Below, piece after piece: positions 46,559-55,098 of a stretch of 64,000 bases of DNA. A program made the position numbers and the translations under genes. Position 1 is the first letter of the stretch; each line of letters starts with the position of its first letter. The notes under the pieces are model-generated. The model saw nothing but the letters and a program-made list of their open reading frames with translations. It made no database searches and was not told the DNA's origin. Origin of the DNA: an uncultured Selenomonadales bacterium (lineage in GTDB: Bacteria; Bacillota; Negativicutes; Selenomonadales; Selenomonadaceae); NCBI GenBank assembly GCA_937877545.1, contig CALFJE010000093.1, positions 1-64,000 on the forward strand, in the 5' to 3' direction.

Positions 46559-47140
46559 TTGGACAGAAGAAAATTTTTGCAAGTGTTGGCATTGGGCGCG
46601 GCGAACGTGCTTTTGGGCAACGAAAAGGCGGCTGCCTACATCTTGGATACGTGGGAGCCGCCGATAAGGAAATTATTTTTGCGATTCACCGAATACGAGG
46701 AGCGTGCGTCGACGGAGATGATAGTTATCCACCATGCGGGCTTTCCCGACGGCGATAAGGATTCGTCCGCCGAGGATATTCACAAGTTCCACCAAGAAAC
46801 CTTTGGCTGGGCGGGCATAGGCTATCATTACGTGATTCGCAAGGACGGCACGATTGAGCAGGGGCGTCGTCCGCAAGCGGTCGGGGCGCACGCCTTGCAC
46901 CACAACAAAAATTCGATTGGCATTTGCGTCGCGGGGAATTTCGACTTAGCCAAGCCCAATGCCGCGCAGATGGATTCGCTTAAGCTGTTGACGGCGTGGC
47001 TTTGTCACAAGTACAAGCTCGACCCCATGCGCAAGGGCGTTATCGTCGGGCACAGGAATTTGAACGATACGAAATGCCCCGGCGATAATCTGTACAAGAA
47101 GCTCGATGAGATACGCCGCTACTGCCGCGACTTTGAATAG
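46559..47140 (+). CDS. N-acetylmuramoyl-L-alanine amidase (PGRP/Amidase_2), Tat-type signal
   Basis: The 193-residue product has a twin-arginine-like leader (DRRKFLQVLALGAANVLLG) and an amidase_2/PGRP domain: zinc ligands in VIHHAG (His58), GHRNL (His165) and KCPGD (Cys173), and YHYVIRKDGTIEQGR. It should cut between muramic acid and the stem peptide in the periplasm, for wall turnover. Start TTG at 46559 has AAGGAGG eight bases upstream. The next gene is on the opposite strand. Confidence 0.88.
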   Translation: MDRRKFLQVLALGAANVLLGNEKAAAYILDTWEPPIRKLFLRFTEYEERASTEMIVIHHAGFPDGDKDSSAEDIHKFHQETFGWAGIGYHYVIRKDGTIEQGRRPQAVGAHALHHNKNSIGICVAGNFDLAKPNAAQMDSLKLLTAWLCHKYKLDPMRKGVIVGHRNLNDTKCPGDNLYKKLDEIRRYCRDFE

Positions 47141-47142
47141 GC

Positions 47143-47514
47143 TCAGCGAAGGCGGCGACCTCTGCGCGGCACTCGCCAATCGTCGTCGTCGTCTTGAACG
47201 GGCGCGGGCTTAGGCTTCCTGTTGAGCACGTAGAGCGCACCAAAGCCGGCAATGTCAAGCAAGACCAGGATTATAATCGAATAAGTGCTGTCGGATTCGG
47301 CGTTGGCTCTGTCTTCGTAGGTCGTGGATTCGTTCTTCGACGCGCCGACATAGCCCGTCCAAAAGCTTTCGAGCTTGCCGACGCCCGAACGTTGCGAAAT
47401 GCCCGCGTCGTAGGACGCCATGGACATCGTATTTGAGTTGATGCGCCAAATCAGGTAAACGTTCGCGATAACCATTAACGTTATAACAGCTATGGAAATA
47501 TATTTCTTGTTCAT
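47143..47514 (-). CDS. Small two-span membrane protein, unknown
   Basis: The 123-residue product from ATG at 47514 has an N-terminal membrane segment (about 6-24), a polar middle ([19 protein letters not shown]), a second membrane segment (about 78-96) and a charged tail with DDDDDW and RRGRR. The start overlaps the ung stop (ATGA), so it is the last gene of the fol-ung operon. I do not recognise the family. Confidence 0.6.
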   Translation of the reverse strand: MNKKYISIAVITLMVIANVYLIWRINSNTMSMASYDAGISQRSGVGKLESFWTGYVGASKNESTTYEDRANAESDSTYSIIILVLLDIAGFGALYVLNRKPKPAPVQDDDDDWRVPRRGRRLR

Positions 47515-48206
47515 GACAAGGCTCCTTTCGGGAGGTTGGGGATTTGCCAATCGATTGGCATTTCGCCGACGGATTGGAGGAATTGATTGACGCGGGAAAA
47601 AGGTCGGCTCCCGAAAAAGCCGCCGCTCGCCGATAACGGACTCGGATGCGCCGATTCAACGATAAAGTGGCGCGGGTTCGTTATCATATTTTTTTTGCGC
47701 CGCGCAGGGTTGCCCCAGAGGATAAACGCAAGCGGGCGTTCGTGTTCGTTGAGCAGGCGGATAATTTTATCGGTGAAGGTTTCCCAGCCGTGACCTCTGT
47801 GCGAATTGGCGGCGTGCGCCCTTACAGTCAAGACGGCGTTGAGCAACAGGACGCCTTGCTCCGCCCAGGGCTTGAGGCAACCGTTATTCGGGATAAAGCA
47901 ACCGAGGTCGTCGCGCAATTCCTTGAAGATATTCATAAGCGAGGGCGGCGCGGGCACGTCGGGCAGGACGGAAAAGCTAAGCCCGTGCGCTTGCCCCGGC
48001 TCGTGATACGGGTCTTGCCCCAGAATTACGACTTTGGTATCGGCGTAGCTCGTATAGTGCAGGGCGTTAAAGATGTCATACATGTTCGGGAAAATCTTCC
48101 GCGAGCTGTACTCGTCAATCAGAAACTTGCGCAACTCCTGATAATACGGCTCGTTAAGCTCGTCGCCCAACAGCTCTTGCCAATCGTTTTTAAAAAGTTT
48201 TTTCAT
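47511..48206 (-). CDS. ung: Uracil-DNA glycosylase
   Basis: Ung removes uracil from DNA to start base excision repair. The 231-residue family 1 enzyme has the catalytic [13 protein letters not shown] (Asp65) and the HPSPLSA leucine-loop motif (about 189-195). It overlaps the upstream folK-folA gene by four bases (ATGA) and the downstream small membrane gene by four bases. Its place in a folate operon makes sense as low thymidylate raises uracil in DNA. Confidence 0.96.
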   Translation of the reverse strand: MKKLFKNDWQELLGDELNEPYYQELRKFLIDEYSSRKIFPNMYDIFNALHYTSYADTKVVILGQDPYHEPGQAHGLSFSVLPDVPAPPSLMNIFKELRDDLGCFIPNNGCLKPWAEQGVLLLNAVLTVRAHAANSHRGHGWETFTDKIIRLLNEHERPLAFILWGNPARRKKNMITNPRHFIVESAHPSPLSASGGFFGSRPFSRVNQFLQSVGEMPIDWQIPNLPKGALS

Positions 48207-49117
48207 CGGATATATCTCCTGAACTCGAAGCCGTTGCGAATTTGCGCGGAAGCAAGTTTGAATTCGTCAACGTCGGGAAAAAAGGCGTCGGCTTGAACGT
48301 CGGCGTCGACGACGGTAAGGAAAAGCTCCGTCGCGTAGGGGATAAGCTCCTTAAAAATTTGCGCCCCGCCGATAACGAAATTGCCCTGCGCGGCGTCAAG
48401 GACTTCAAACAGCTTCGCGATACCGGCGACGACCTCCGCGCCCGCAATCTTATCGTGCGAACGGCTCAAGATGATATTCCTGCGACCGTCGAGCGGTTGG
48501 CGATTGGGGAAGGTGTCGAGGGTGCGCCGCCCGTAAATAATCGTGTGCCCCTGCGTGAGGCGTCGGAAATGTTTTAAGTCTTCGGCGATACGGAACAGGA
48601 GCTTGCCGCCGCGACCCAGCCCGAAATTTTTATCGACGCACGCAACGAGCTTGAACTTAAAATCGGTCGGCGAACCCGCCGTGCGAATCACCTTGTCGCC
48701 GCGCAGATTGAACTTTAACGTCGGGCAAATCTCTGCCAGCGGTATCAAGGCGAAGTCGCGTTCAAACAGGAACTTATGCGGCACCGTCAATCGTTCCGAA
48801 GAAATTTCGCGCCCTTCAATCAGCAAGATGTCCAAGTCAATCGTTCGCGCTCCCCAATGTTCGCGACGCACTCTGCCCAGCTCCAGTTCAATCCGTTGTA
48901 ACGCGTCAAGCAGTTCAAGCGGCTCAAGCTCCGCAGAAATTTTAATCGCGGCGTTGAGGAAGGGCGGCTGATTGACGACGCCCCACGGCTCCGACTCATA
49001 AAACGACGACACCCGCCTAAGCTTAACGGCGGGGATTTTTTTTACAAGCTCAATCGCCCGCCGCAAAGTTCGTTGCCTGTCGCCGAGGTTCGCGCCCAAT
49101 CCGATATGGCAAATCAT
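48203..49117 (-). CDS. folK: Bifunctional HPPK-dihydrofolate reductase fusion (FolK-FolA)
   Basis: The N-terminal 160 residues are [26 protein letters not shown], then [17 protein letters not shown] with the metal Asp pair and [13 protein letters not shown]. The C-terminal 145 residues are dihydrofolate reductase: [23 protein letters not shown] (acidic active-site residue), [13 protein letters not shown], and [11 protein letters not shown] for NADPH. So one chain makes the pterin pyrophosphate and reduces dihydrofolate. I used ATG at 49117 (MICHIGLG), two bases after folB; an upstream TTG at 49135 overlaps folB. HPPK fused to DHPS is common; fusion to DHFR is not. folE, folC and thyA are not here. 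Confidence 0.88.
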   Translation of the reverse strand: MICHIGLGANLGDRQRTLRRAIELVKKIPAVKLRRVSSFYESEPWGVVNQPPFLNAAIKISAELEPLELLDALQRIELELGRVRREHWGARTIDLDILLIEGREISSERLTVPHKFLFERDFALIPLAEICPTLKFNLRGDKVIRTAGSPTDFKFKLVACVDKNFGLGRGGKLLFRIAEDLKHFRRLTQGHTIIYGRRTLDTFPNRQPLDGRRNIILSRSHDKIAGAEVVAGIAKLFEVLDAAQGNFVIGGAQIFKELIPYATELFLTVVDADVQADAFFPDVDEFKLASAQIRNGFEFRRYIR

Positions 49118-49119
49118 GC

Positions 49120-49527
49120 TTAACGCTGTTTCCAAATGCCGGCTAAGGATTCGTGTCCGCGACTGCGTACCAGCTCAATCGCCGCGCCCGCGAATTTATC
49201 TTTGACGTTCGGCGCGTGCTTATGGAGGACGATTTTCACGCCGTCAAGGAGCATGTAGCGTTTAAAGAGGAAGTCGGAAATTTCCTGCGCGACGGTCTCA
49301 ATCAGGTTGCGCGAGGTGCCGCCGACGATTTTTTTAACGTCATCGATAACTGCGGCGTAGTCAATGGTATCGCCGAGGTCGTCGCTCTTAGCCGCCTGCG
49401 TCAAGTCAAGGTAAAGCTCCACGTCGACGATAAAAGTCTGTTCGCGACTGCGTTCCTCCTCCGAACAACCGTGCCGCCCCGAAGTTTTAATGCCCGTCAG
49501 AATGATTTTGTCCGTCAAGTGAATCAC
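49120..49527 (-). CDS. folB: Dihydroneopterin aldolase
   Basis: FolB converts dihydroneopterin to hydroxymethyl-dihydropterin. The 135-residue protein has the family pattern: GIKTSGRHGCSEEER (short loop with the catalytic Glu), DLGDTIDYAAVIDDV, and the substrate-binding ETVAQEI and HKHAPNV. It starts with GTG overlapping the folP stop (GTGA) and ends two bases before the folK start. Confidence 0.93.
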   Translation of the reverse strand: MIHLTDKIILTGIKTSGRHGCSEEERSREQTFIVDVELYLDLTQAAKSDDLGDTIDYAAVIDDVKKIVGGTSRNLIETVAQEISDFLFKRYMLLDGVKIVLHKHAPNVKDKFAGAAIELVRSRGHESLAGIWKQR

Positions 49528-50348
49528 GTCTCCCTAAAAAGTTTGTCTATAATCAAGCACATTGGCGAAATCATGGCGAGGTTATGGACGCGCAGGAGGT
49601 CGAAGCCTTGCATAATCGCATGGACGCACAGTGCTCCCGTTGCTTCGTCGCGCTCTTCGACGGGAAAGCCCGTTGCCCAGCCGATAACGCTTTTGCGGCT
49701 CACGCCCAGCATTAAGGGAATTTCGCACCCGTCCAAAGTCTTAAGTTCACCGAGGCGGCGGAGTATCGTCCAATTTTCCTCTTGCGTCTTGCCGAAGCCG
49801 ATACCGGGGTCGAAGATAATCTGCGCGGGGTCTAAGCCGCGAGCCGCGCAGGTGTCCGAAGTTCTGCGGAAAAATCTTTGCAAGTCGGCAATGATGTCGC
49901 CGTCGGAGCAACGTTCGCAATGCCCGGCGATAACGGGCGCGTTGAACTTTTTGGCAACGTCAATCATGCGCGAATCCTCCAGCCCGTGCACGTCGTTGAT
50001 AATGTCCGCGCCGAGTTCAAGGGCTTGGGCGGCGACTTCGGGCTTGTAGGTGTCGACGGAGACGGGAACGCCGAAAGTTTTAATGGCGGGCAAGACCTTT
50101 TCGAGACGGGTAATTTCCTCGTCGCTGCTTACGGGCGTGGAACCGGGGCGCGTGGATTCTGCGCCGATGTCGAGGATGTCCGCGCCGTCTTCAATCAGTT
50201 GCGCCGCGTGCGCCATTGCCTTATCCGCCGAGAAATATTTGCCGCCGTCGGAGAAGGAGTCGGGCGTTATGTTCAAAATCCCCATCAATAACGTTTTGCC
50301 GCCGACGGTCAGCTTGTGTCCGCCGCGCAGATTGAAAGTTCTCTTCAT
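49524..50348 (-). CDS. folP: Dihydropteroate synthase
   Basis: FolP joins the pterin to p-aminobenzoate; it is the target of sulfonamides. The 274-residue TIM barrel has the signature segments MGILNITPDSFSDGG and DIGAESTRPGS, then SVDTYKP, NDVHGL, DPGIGFGKT and GVSRKS. First gene of folP-folB-folK/A-ung-small membrane protein; all junctions overlap or nearly touch. Start ATG follows GGGAGGCAGG. Confidence 0.96.
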   Translation of the reverse strand: MKRTFNLRGGHKLTVGGKTLLMGILNITPDSFSDGGKYFSADKAMAHAAQLIEDGADILDIGAESTRPGSTPVSSDEEITRLEKVLPAIKTFGVPVSVDTYKPEVAAQALELGADIINDVHGLEDSRMIDVAKKFNAPVIAGHCERCSDGDIIADLQRFFRRTSDTCAARGLDPAQIIFDPGIGFGKTQEENWTILRRLGELKTLDGCEIPLMLGVSRKSVIGWATGFPVEERDEATGALCVHAIMQGFDLLRVHNLAMISPMCLIIDKLFRET

Positions 50349-50367
50349 AACCTGCCTCCCGGTGGCT

Positions 50368-50432
50368 AGTTCCTAGTGGCTAGTAGCTACTCCCTACTCC
50401 CTACTCCCTACTCCCTACTCCCTAATTCCTGA
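50368..50432. repeat. Heptanucleotide tandem repeats upstream of folP
   Basis: GGCTAGT-type units are followed by five exact TACTCCC copies (50388-50422) and then TAATTCCTGATTT. The related tract at 29214-29284 shares TTCCTGATT. Such repeats could vary in copy number by slippage and change spacing in the divergent folP/acrA intergenic region. Confidence 0.85.
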
Positions 50433-50533
50433 TTTAGCATTATAGCGCATTGCCGGCTTAAGTTCAAATTGACATTTAGCCGCCGAAACCGTAAAATTTC
50501 TTTTGAAATTTTCAATAAGTGGGAGGGGTCGAA

Positions 50534-51814
50534 GTGGTTTTATCGAAAGCCAAATTGATGATACCGGCGGCAATGTTGGCAGCGTCGTCAATAGTTTTCG
50601 GCGGCTGCGGCGACGACAATAATCAGCAGCAAGCGCAAGTTCAAAAGGCGCAAGTCAAGGCGATGAAGGTCATTCAACGCGACACGCCGCTGGCAAGTGA
50701 GTACGCGGGACATCTCGTCGGCACGGAGGAGGTTAAAGTTCAGGCAAAAATATCCGGCAACGTCGTCGAGAAATTGGTAAACGGTGGGCAATACGTTGAG
50801 CAGGGACAGCTCCTCTACCGAATCGATTCGCGCCAATACAAATCCGCCGTCCTTCGGGCGCAAGCAGACCTGGCTCAAGCCGAGGCGGTGCTCGACCAAT
50901 CGGTAGCGACTTACAACAACTCCTTGGCGGATCTCAGACGCGACGAACAACTCTTGGCGGAGGCGGCCATAGCCGAGCAAGTCGTCACCACTCAAGCCGC
51001 CAAAGTTCGCGCAGATGAGGCAACTTGCGCCGCCAACGAGGCAGCCATTTACGCCTGTCAAGCCGCGCTCCGCACCGCACAGGAGGATCTTGCCGATACC
51101 GAAATCTACGCGCCCATGACGGGGCAGCTCGGCGTCGACGACGTGGCGGTCGGTACCTTCGTATCGGCGGGGCAAACCACGCTCGTAACTATCGGCTCGC
51201 CCGACCCTATCTTTGCGCAGTTTTCTATCAGCGAAGCCGATTATCTGCACTTCATGACGGTTCAGAATATGCAATCCGACCATAACCCGATTGGCGTCAC
51301 CATAACGCTTGCCGACGGTAAGGAATATCCCTTCGAGGGGCGTATCGTCGAGGTTGACCGCGAACTTGCCAACAGTACCGGTTCGCTCATCATGAAAGCA
51401 ATTTTCCCAAATCCCAGCGGCTTGCTTATGCCGGGCATGTTCGCCCGCGTCAAGCTCAGCGGCGAAGTCATTCCCAACGCAATCTTGGTTCCTCAACGCG
51501 CCGTCCAACAACTTTTGGGCAAATCGTTCGTTATGGTTGTCGGCGCGGAGGATAAGTCAGAAGCCCGCACCGTCGAACTCGGCGACCAGGTCGGCAGTTA
51601 CTTCGTTGTCAACAAGGGCATTGGCACGAGCGATACCGTTATCGTCGAGGGCTTGACCAACTTGCGCGAGGGCGTCGAGCTTGCCGTCAAGACCGTCACG
51701 CCCGGCGAAATGGGCTTTACCCTTGCCAACGTCGTGAGTACTTACAACGCCGACGCGGGGCTTGACGCGCCCAATACCAATCCCAACGCGCCCGACAATC
51801 TGCGCGGAAGGTAA
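50534..51814 (+). CDS. RND efflux periplasmic adaptor (AcrA-type lipoprotein)
   Basis: The adaptor links an inner-membrane RND pump to an outer-membrane channel. From GTG at 50534 (GGGAGGGG upstream) the product has about 426 residues: a lipoprotein signal with lipobox VFGGC, a biotinyl-lipoyl-like part (VKVQAKISGNVV, YVEQGQLLYRID), a helical hairpin (about 100-170), a second lipoyl half (YAPMTGQLG), and beta-barrel/membrane-proximal domains (GMFARVKL, VPQRAV). It is the first gene of the operon with two SDF-like genes and the RND pump. Confidence 0.92.
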   Translation: MVLSKAKLMIPAAMLAASSIVFGGCGDDNNQQQAQVQKAQVKAMKVIQRDTPLASEYAGHLVGTEEVKVQAKISGNVVEKLVNGGQYVEQGQLLYRIDSRQYKSAVLRAQADLAQAEAVLDQSVATYNNSLADLRRDEQLLAEAAIAEQVVTTQAAKVRADEATCAANEAAIYACQAALRTAQEDLADTEIYAPMTGQLGVDDVAVGTFVSAGQTTLVTIGSPDPIFAQFSISEADYLHFMTVQNMQSDHNPIGVTITLADGKEYPFEGRIVEVDRELANSTGSLIMKAIFPNPSGLLMPGMFARVKLSGEVIPNAILVPQRAVQQLLGKSFVMVVGAEDKSEARTVELGDQVGSYFVVNKGIGTSDTVIVEGLTNLREGVELAVKTVTPGEMGFTLANVVSTYNADAGLDAPNTNPNAPDNLRGR

Positions 51815-51826
51815 GAGGTCGCTTTG

Positions 51827-53449
51827 ATGAAGGCTTTTCATTTGGATGCGGAAAACTTCGCCGATATGCAGACGAAACTTGAGCCGCAACTTGAGCAACT
51901 TAAAATCAAGCAGAAAGATATTTTGGACGCGGAGCTTTTGGTCGAGGAAATTTTTTGGCGCATGGTCAACAAGGGCAAAGCCGCGCAGGTTAAAGTTCAA
52001 GTCGTCAAACGGCTTTTCGGCAAAGTTCAAGTTCAAATGACGGCGGAAGGTGCGCCTTACAGTCCGCTTATCGAATTGTCGGATTGGGACGAAGATACGG
52101 ACGACGAAGATTATTTCAGCATGATGATTCTTAAAGCCAATCGGCAGAAAATGAATTGGCTCCGCAAGAATAATCTTAACGTCATCACGATTAACGTCCG
52201 CAGTGAAAGCAACTTGCAGACTGTCCTGACGGTGGCGGGCATTTTCGGCGGACTGATTTGCGGCGTCCTCATGCGCGAATTCCTTTCGCCCGAAGCCGAG
52301 GCTTTTATCTGCGAGACGATTATCCGCCCGCCCGAAACAATGTTCCTCAACGCGCTGAGCCTGCTCATTGCGCCGGTGATTTTCTTCAGCGTGGCGAGCG
52401 GGATAATCGGCATGAACGCGGGCGCAAACGTCGGGCGAATCGGCTCAAAACTTATCGGGCTGTACCTTTGCACGAGCGTACTTGCTTCGATTGTCGGGCT
52501 GAGCGTCGCGGAATTTTTATTCGGAAACGGCGTGCCGCAAATCGGGACGATTCCGACCGATGCCGCCGTCGAAAGCTACGAATTCTCCATGATTAAATTT
52601 ATCGTCGACCTAATCCCCGCCGATTTCGTCAGACCCATTGCCGAGGGGAAAATCCTGCAGATTATTTTTATCGCGATATTTTTTGGCATATCCATTAACG
52701 CGCTCGGCAACAAAGTCGCGCCACTCAAGGAGCTGGTCGGCAACCTGAACGATGTTTTTGCAAAAATGATGTCTATGGTAATGTTCTTCGTGCCGTTGAT
52801 TGCCTTCTTCGCGATGACAATTTTGGCTCTCGAACTCGAAGCCGAAGCCGTAATGATTATATCCAAACTGATTATTGTACAACTGGTCGCGGCTCCGGTG
52901 CTGTTCGGCGTCTTCCTGATTTTTATCGGGCGCGTCGGGAAAATTTCCTTTAAGCCCTTCGCCAAAAAAGGTCTCGCGCTTCTGCCGCCCGCCTTCGCAA
53001 CAAGCAGTACAAGTGCCGTTATGTCGCAGATGATGAATCTTTGCACGGGCAAACTGGGCGTTTCGCCGAAAATCTCTTCGTTCGCCGTACCGCTTGGGGC
53101 GTCGGGTCTGAACTGTGCCGGTGCCATGATTTATATTATTACGGTCTGTGTCATGCTGTTAAAGATGTACGGCGTGGAGCTTGACTTGCAAACCTGCGCA
53201 TTGTTTGCGGTCTTGTCGGTGCCGATAACTGTCAGCACACCGATGGTGCCGGCGGCTTCGGTAATTTGCATTGTGACCATTGCCGCCTGCTTTGGCGTCC
53301 CGAATGATGTTGCGGCGTTGATATTTTGCCTCGACGCTTTGAGCGACAGGATTGCCACTTGTATGAACGTCTTATCGAATATGACGGCGACGACAACGCT
53401 TGCGCGAACCGAAAATCTTTTGGACGAGAAAATTTATTTTGAGGAGTAA
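51827..53449 (+). CDS. GHKL-like domain fused to SDF transporter, Na+-ligand aspartates lost
   Basis: The 540-residue protein has two parts. Residues 1-125 are cytoplasmic and align by eye with the RsbW-like protein at 40495-40902: ELLVEEIFWRMVNKG against ELVIEEIFVNIASYA, TAEGAPYSPL against IDGGKPYNPL; the N-box Asn is Arg and the G1 Asp and G2 glycines are gone, so ATP binding is unlikely. From about 130 onward it is an SDF (dicarboxylate/amino acid:cation symporter) transporter with about eight membrane segments and two hairpins. Here the NMDG motif of the sister gene is NCAG and NVTGD is NVLSN, removing the two aspartates that bind Na+ in GltPh. It may be a sensor or regulatory subunit. 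Start ATG follows GAGGT. Confidence 0.75.
   Translation: MKAFHLDAENFADMQTKLEPQLEQLKIKQKDILDAELLVEEIFWRMVNKGKAAQVKVQVVKRLFGKVQVQMTAEGAPYSPLIELSDWDEDTDDEDYFSMMILKANRQKMNWLRKNNLNVITINVRSESNLQTVLTVAGIFGGLICGVLMREFLSPEAEAFICETIIRPPETMFLNALSLLIAPVIFFSVASGIIGMNAGANVGRIGSKLIGLYLCTSVLASIVGLSVAEFLFGNGVPQIGTIPTDAAVESYEFSMIKFIVDLIPADFVRPIAEGKILQIIFIAIFFGISINALGNKVAPLKELVGNLNDVFAKMMSMVMFFVPLIAFFAMTILALELEAEAVMIISKLIIVQLVAAPVLFGVFLIFIGRVGKISFKPFAKKGLALLPPAFATSSTSAVMSQMMNLCTGKLGVSPKISSFAVPLGASGLNCAGAMIYIITVCVMLLKMYGVELDLQTCALFAVLSVPITVSTPMVPAASVICIVTIAACFGVPNDVAALIFCLDALSDRIATCMNVLSNMTATTTLARTENLLDEKIYFEE
52370..52609. repeat. 240-bp perfect duplicate, copy 1 (copy 2 at 53992-54231)
   Basis: Two stretches of 240 bases in the tandem SDF transporter genes are identical, while flanking sequence has diverged to clearly different codons. 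The tract encodes the segment from APVIFFSVASGIIG to KFIVD. This is best explained by recent gene conversion. Confidence 0.95.
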
Positions 53450-53454
53450 GTTTA

Positions 53455-55065
53455 ATGCAAGCTTTGAATTTGAGCGCGGAGAATTTTTCCGCCATGCAAG
53501 AGGATTTGGAAGTTCAGCTTACGCGGGCGAAGATTGAGCTTAAAGACGCCTTGCGGGCGGAGCTTTTGGTCGAAGAAATTTTTTGGCGCATGGTCAACAA
53601 AGGCGGAGCCGCGCAGGTTAAAGTTCAAGTCGTCAAAAGCTTTTTCGGCGGCGTATCAATTCAAATGACGGCGGAGGGTGCCGCTTACAATCCGCTCGTC
53701 GAAGTGTCGGATTTGGGCGAGGACGACGAAGACTATTTCAGCCTGATGATTCTTAAAGCCAATCGGCAAAAGATGACGTGGCTCCATAAAAATAATTCCA
53801 ACGTCGTTACAATCCGCGTCAGCAACGAAAAGAATCTCCGCCTGAAATTTACTTTTGCGGGCATTGTCGGCGGCGTGATTTGCGGCTTCCTCCTGAAAGA
53901 ATCCGCCGCGCCCGAAACGATTGCCCTAATCACCGAAAATATCATAAATCCGATTTATACGATGTTTATGCACGCGCTGAGCATGGTTATCGCGCCGGTG
54001 ATTTTCTTCAGCGTGGCGAGCGGGATAATCGGCATGAACGCGGGCGCAAACGTCGGGCGAATCGGCTCAAAACTTATCGGGCTGTACCTTTGCACGAGCG
54101 TACTTGCTTCGATTGTCGGGCTGAGCGTCGCGGAATTTTTATTCGGAAACGGCGTGCCGCAAATCGGGACGATTCCGACCGATGCCGCCGTCGAAAGCTA
54201 CGAATTCTCCATGATTAAATTTATCGTCGACATAATCCCCGCAAACCTCGTAAGCCCCATTGCCGACGGCAACTTAATGCAAGTGATTTTTATCGCGGTG
54301 CTGTGCGGGCTTGCCCTTAACGCGCTGGGCAACAAAGTCCGAATCCTCCGCGACTTTTTTGCCGACTGCAACGAATTTTTTATGAAGCTCGTCACGATGA
54401 TAATTTTCTTCGTGCCGCTGATAGCGTTCTTCGCCATGACGACGTTGATAACGCAGACGGGCGGCGATGCCCTCCTCATGGTGGGCAAGCTGATTATCGG
54501 ACTGATTATCGCAAGTTGCGTAATGCTCGGCGTCTATATGCTGTTGGTTCGATTTATCGGGAAACTTTCGCCGTTGCCCTTCCTGAAAAAAATCCCGTCG
54601 TTGTGGGCGGTGCCGTTCGCGACAAGCTCCAGCGCGGTCACCATGCCTTTTACCATGGATTTATGCACAAAAAAAATGGGCGTCGCGCCGAAAATCTCTT
54701 CGTTCTCCATACCGATTGGCGTGACGGTCAACATGGACGGTGCTTGTATTTACCTGCCGGTCGCCGCTATTATGCTCCTGAAAATGTACGGCGTCGCGGT
54801 CGATTTCAACGCGCTGATTATAATTTTCGCAATGACCGCGATGTTGTCAATCGGTTCGCCCGCCGTGCCAAATGCCGCCGTCATTTGCGTTATAACCATT
54901 GTTGCGTTGTTCGGCGTGCCGGCGGACATTGCGGGGCTTTTGTTTTGTATTGATATTGTTTGCGACAGGATTGTCACTTGCTTTAACGTGACCGGCGACG
55001 TGGCGGCGACTGTGGCTTTGGCGCGAACAGAAAATCTGCTCGACAAGAAAATTTACTTCAGCTGA
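53455..55065 (+). CDS. GHKL-like domain fused to SDF family cation symporter
   Basis: The 536-residue paralogue of the preceding gene has the same degenerate RsbW-like N-terminal domain (ELLVEEIFWRMVNKG, TAEGAAYNPL) and an SDF transporter with intact Na+-site motifs: SSSAVTMPFTM, VNMDGACIYL and FNVTGD. The arginine that binds the side-chain carboxylate in GltPh (DMGRT, here DRIVT) is absent, so the substrate is likely a neutral amino acid or other compound rather than an acidic one. Most SDF proteins have about 400-430 residues; the extra 120 residues are the N-terminal domain. It lies six bases after the previous gene and 33 bases before the RND pump gene. Start ATG follows GAGGAG. Confidence 0.78.
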   Translation: MQALNLSAENFSAMQEDLEVQLTRAKIELKDALRAELLVEEIFWRMVNKGGAAQVKVQVVKSFFGGVSIQMTAEGAAYNPLVEVSDLGEDDEDYFSLMILKANRQKMTWLHKNNSNVVTIRVSNEKNLRLKFTFAGIVGGVICGFLLKESAAPETIALITENIINPIYTMFMHALSMVIAPVIFFSVASGIIGMNAGANVGRIGSKLIGLYLCTSVLASIVGLSVAEFLFGNGVPQIGTIPTDAAVESYEFSMIKFIVDIIPANLVSPIADGNLMQVIFIAVLCGLALNALGNKVRILRDFFADCNEFFMKLVTMIIFFVPLIAFFAMTTLITQTGGDALLMVGKLIIGLIIASCVMLGVYMLLVRFIGKLSPLPFLKKIPSLWAVPFATSSSAVTMPFTMDLCTKKMGVAPKISSFSIPIGVTVNMDGACIYLPVAAIMLLKMYGVAVDFNALIIIFAMTAMLSIGSPAVPNAAVICVITIVALFGVPADIAGLLFCIDIVCDRIVTCFNVTGDVAATVALARTENLLDKKIYFS

Positions 55066-55098
55066 CCCCAAACTATAACTTGAAAAGGAGGAGGTAAC

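Noticed and set aside
52370..54231. Insertion sequence or transposon explaining the 240-bp identical segments
   Set aside because: The segments are homologous positions inside paralogous genes, without inverted ends or target duplications.
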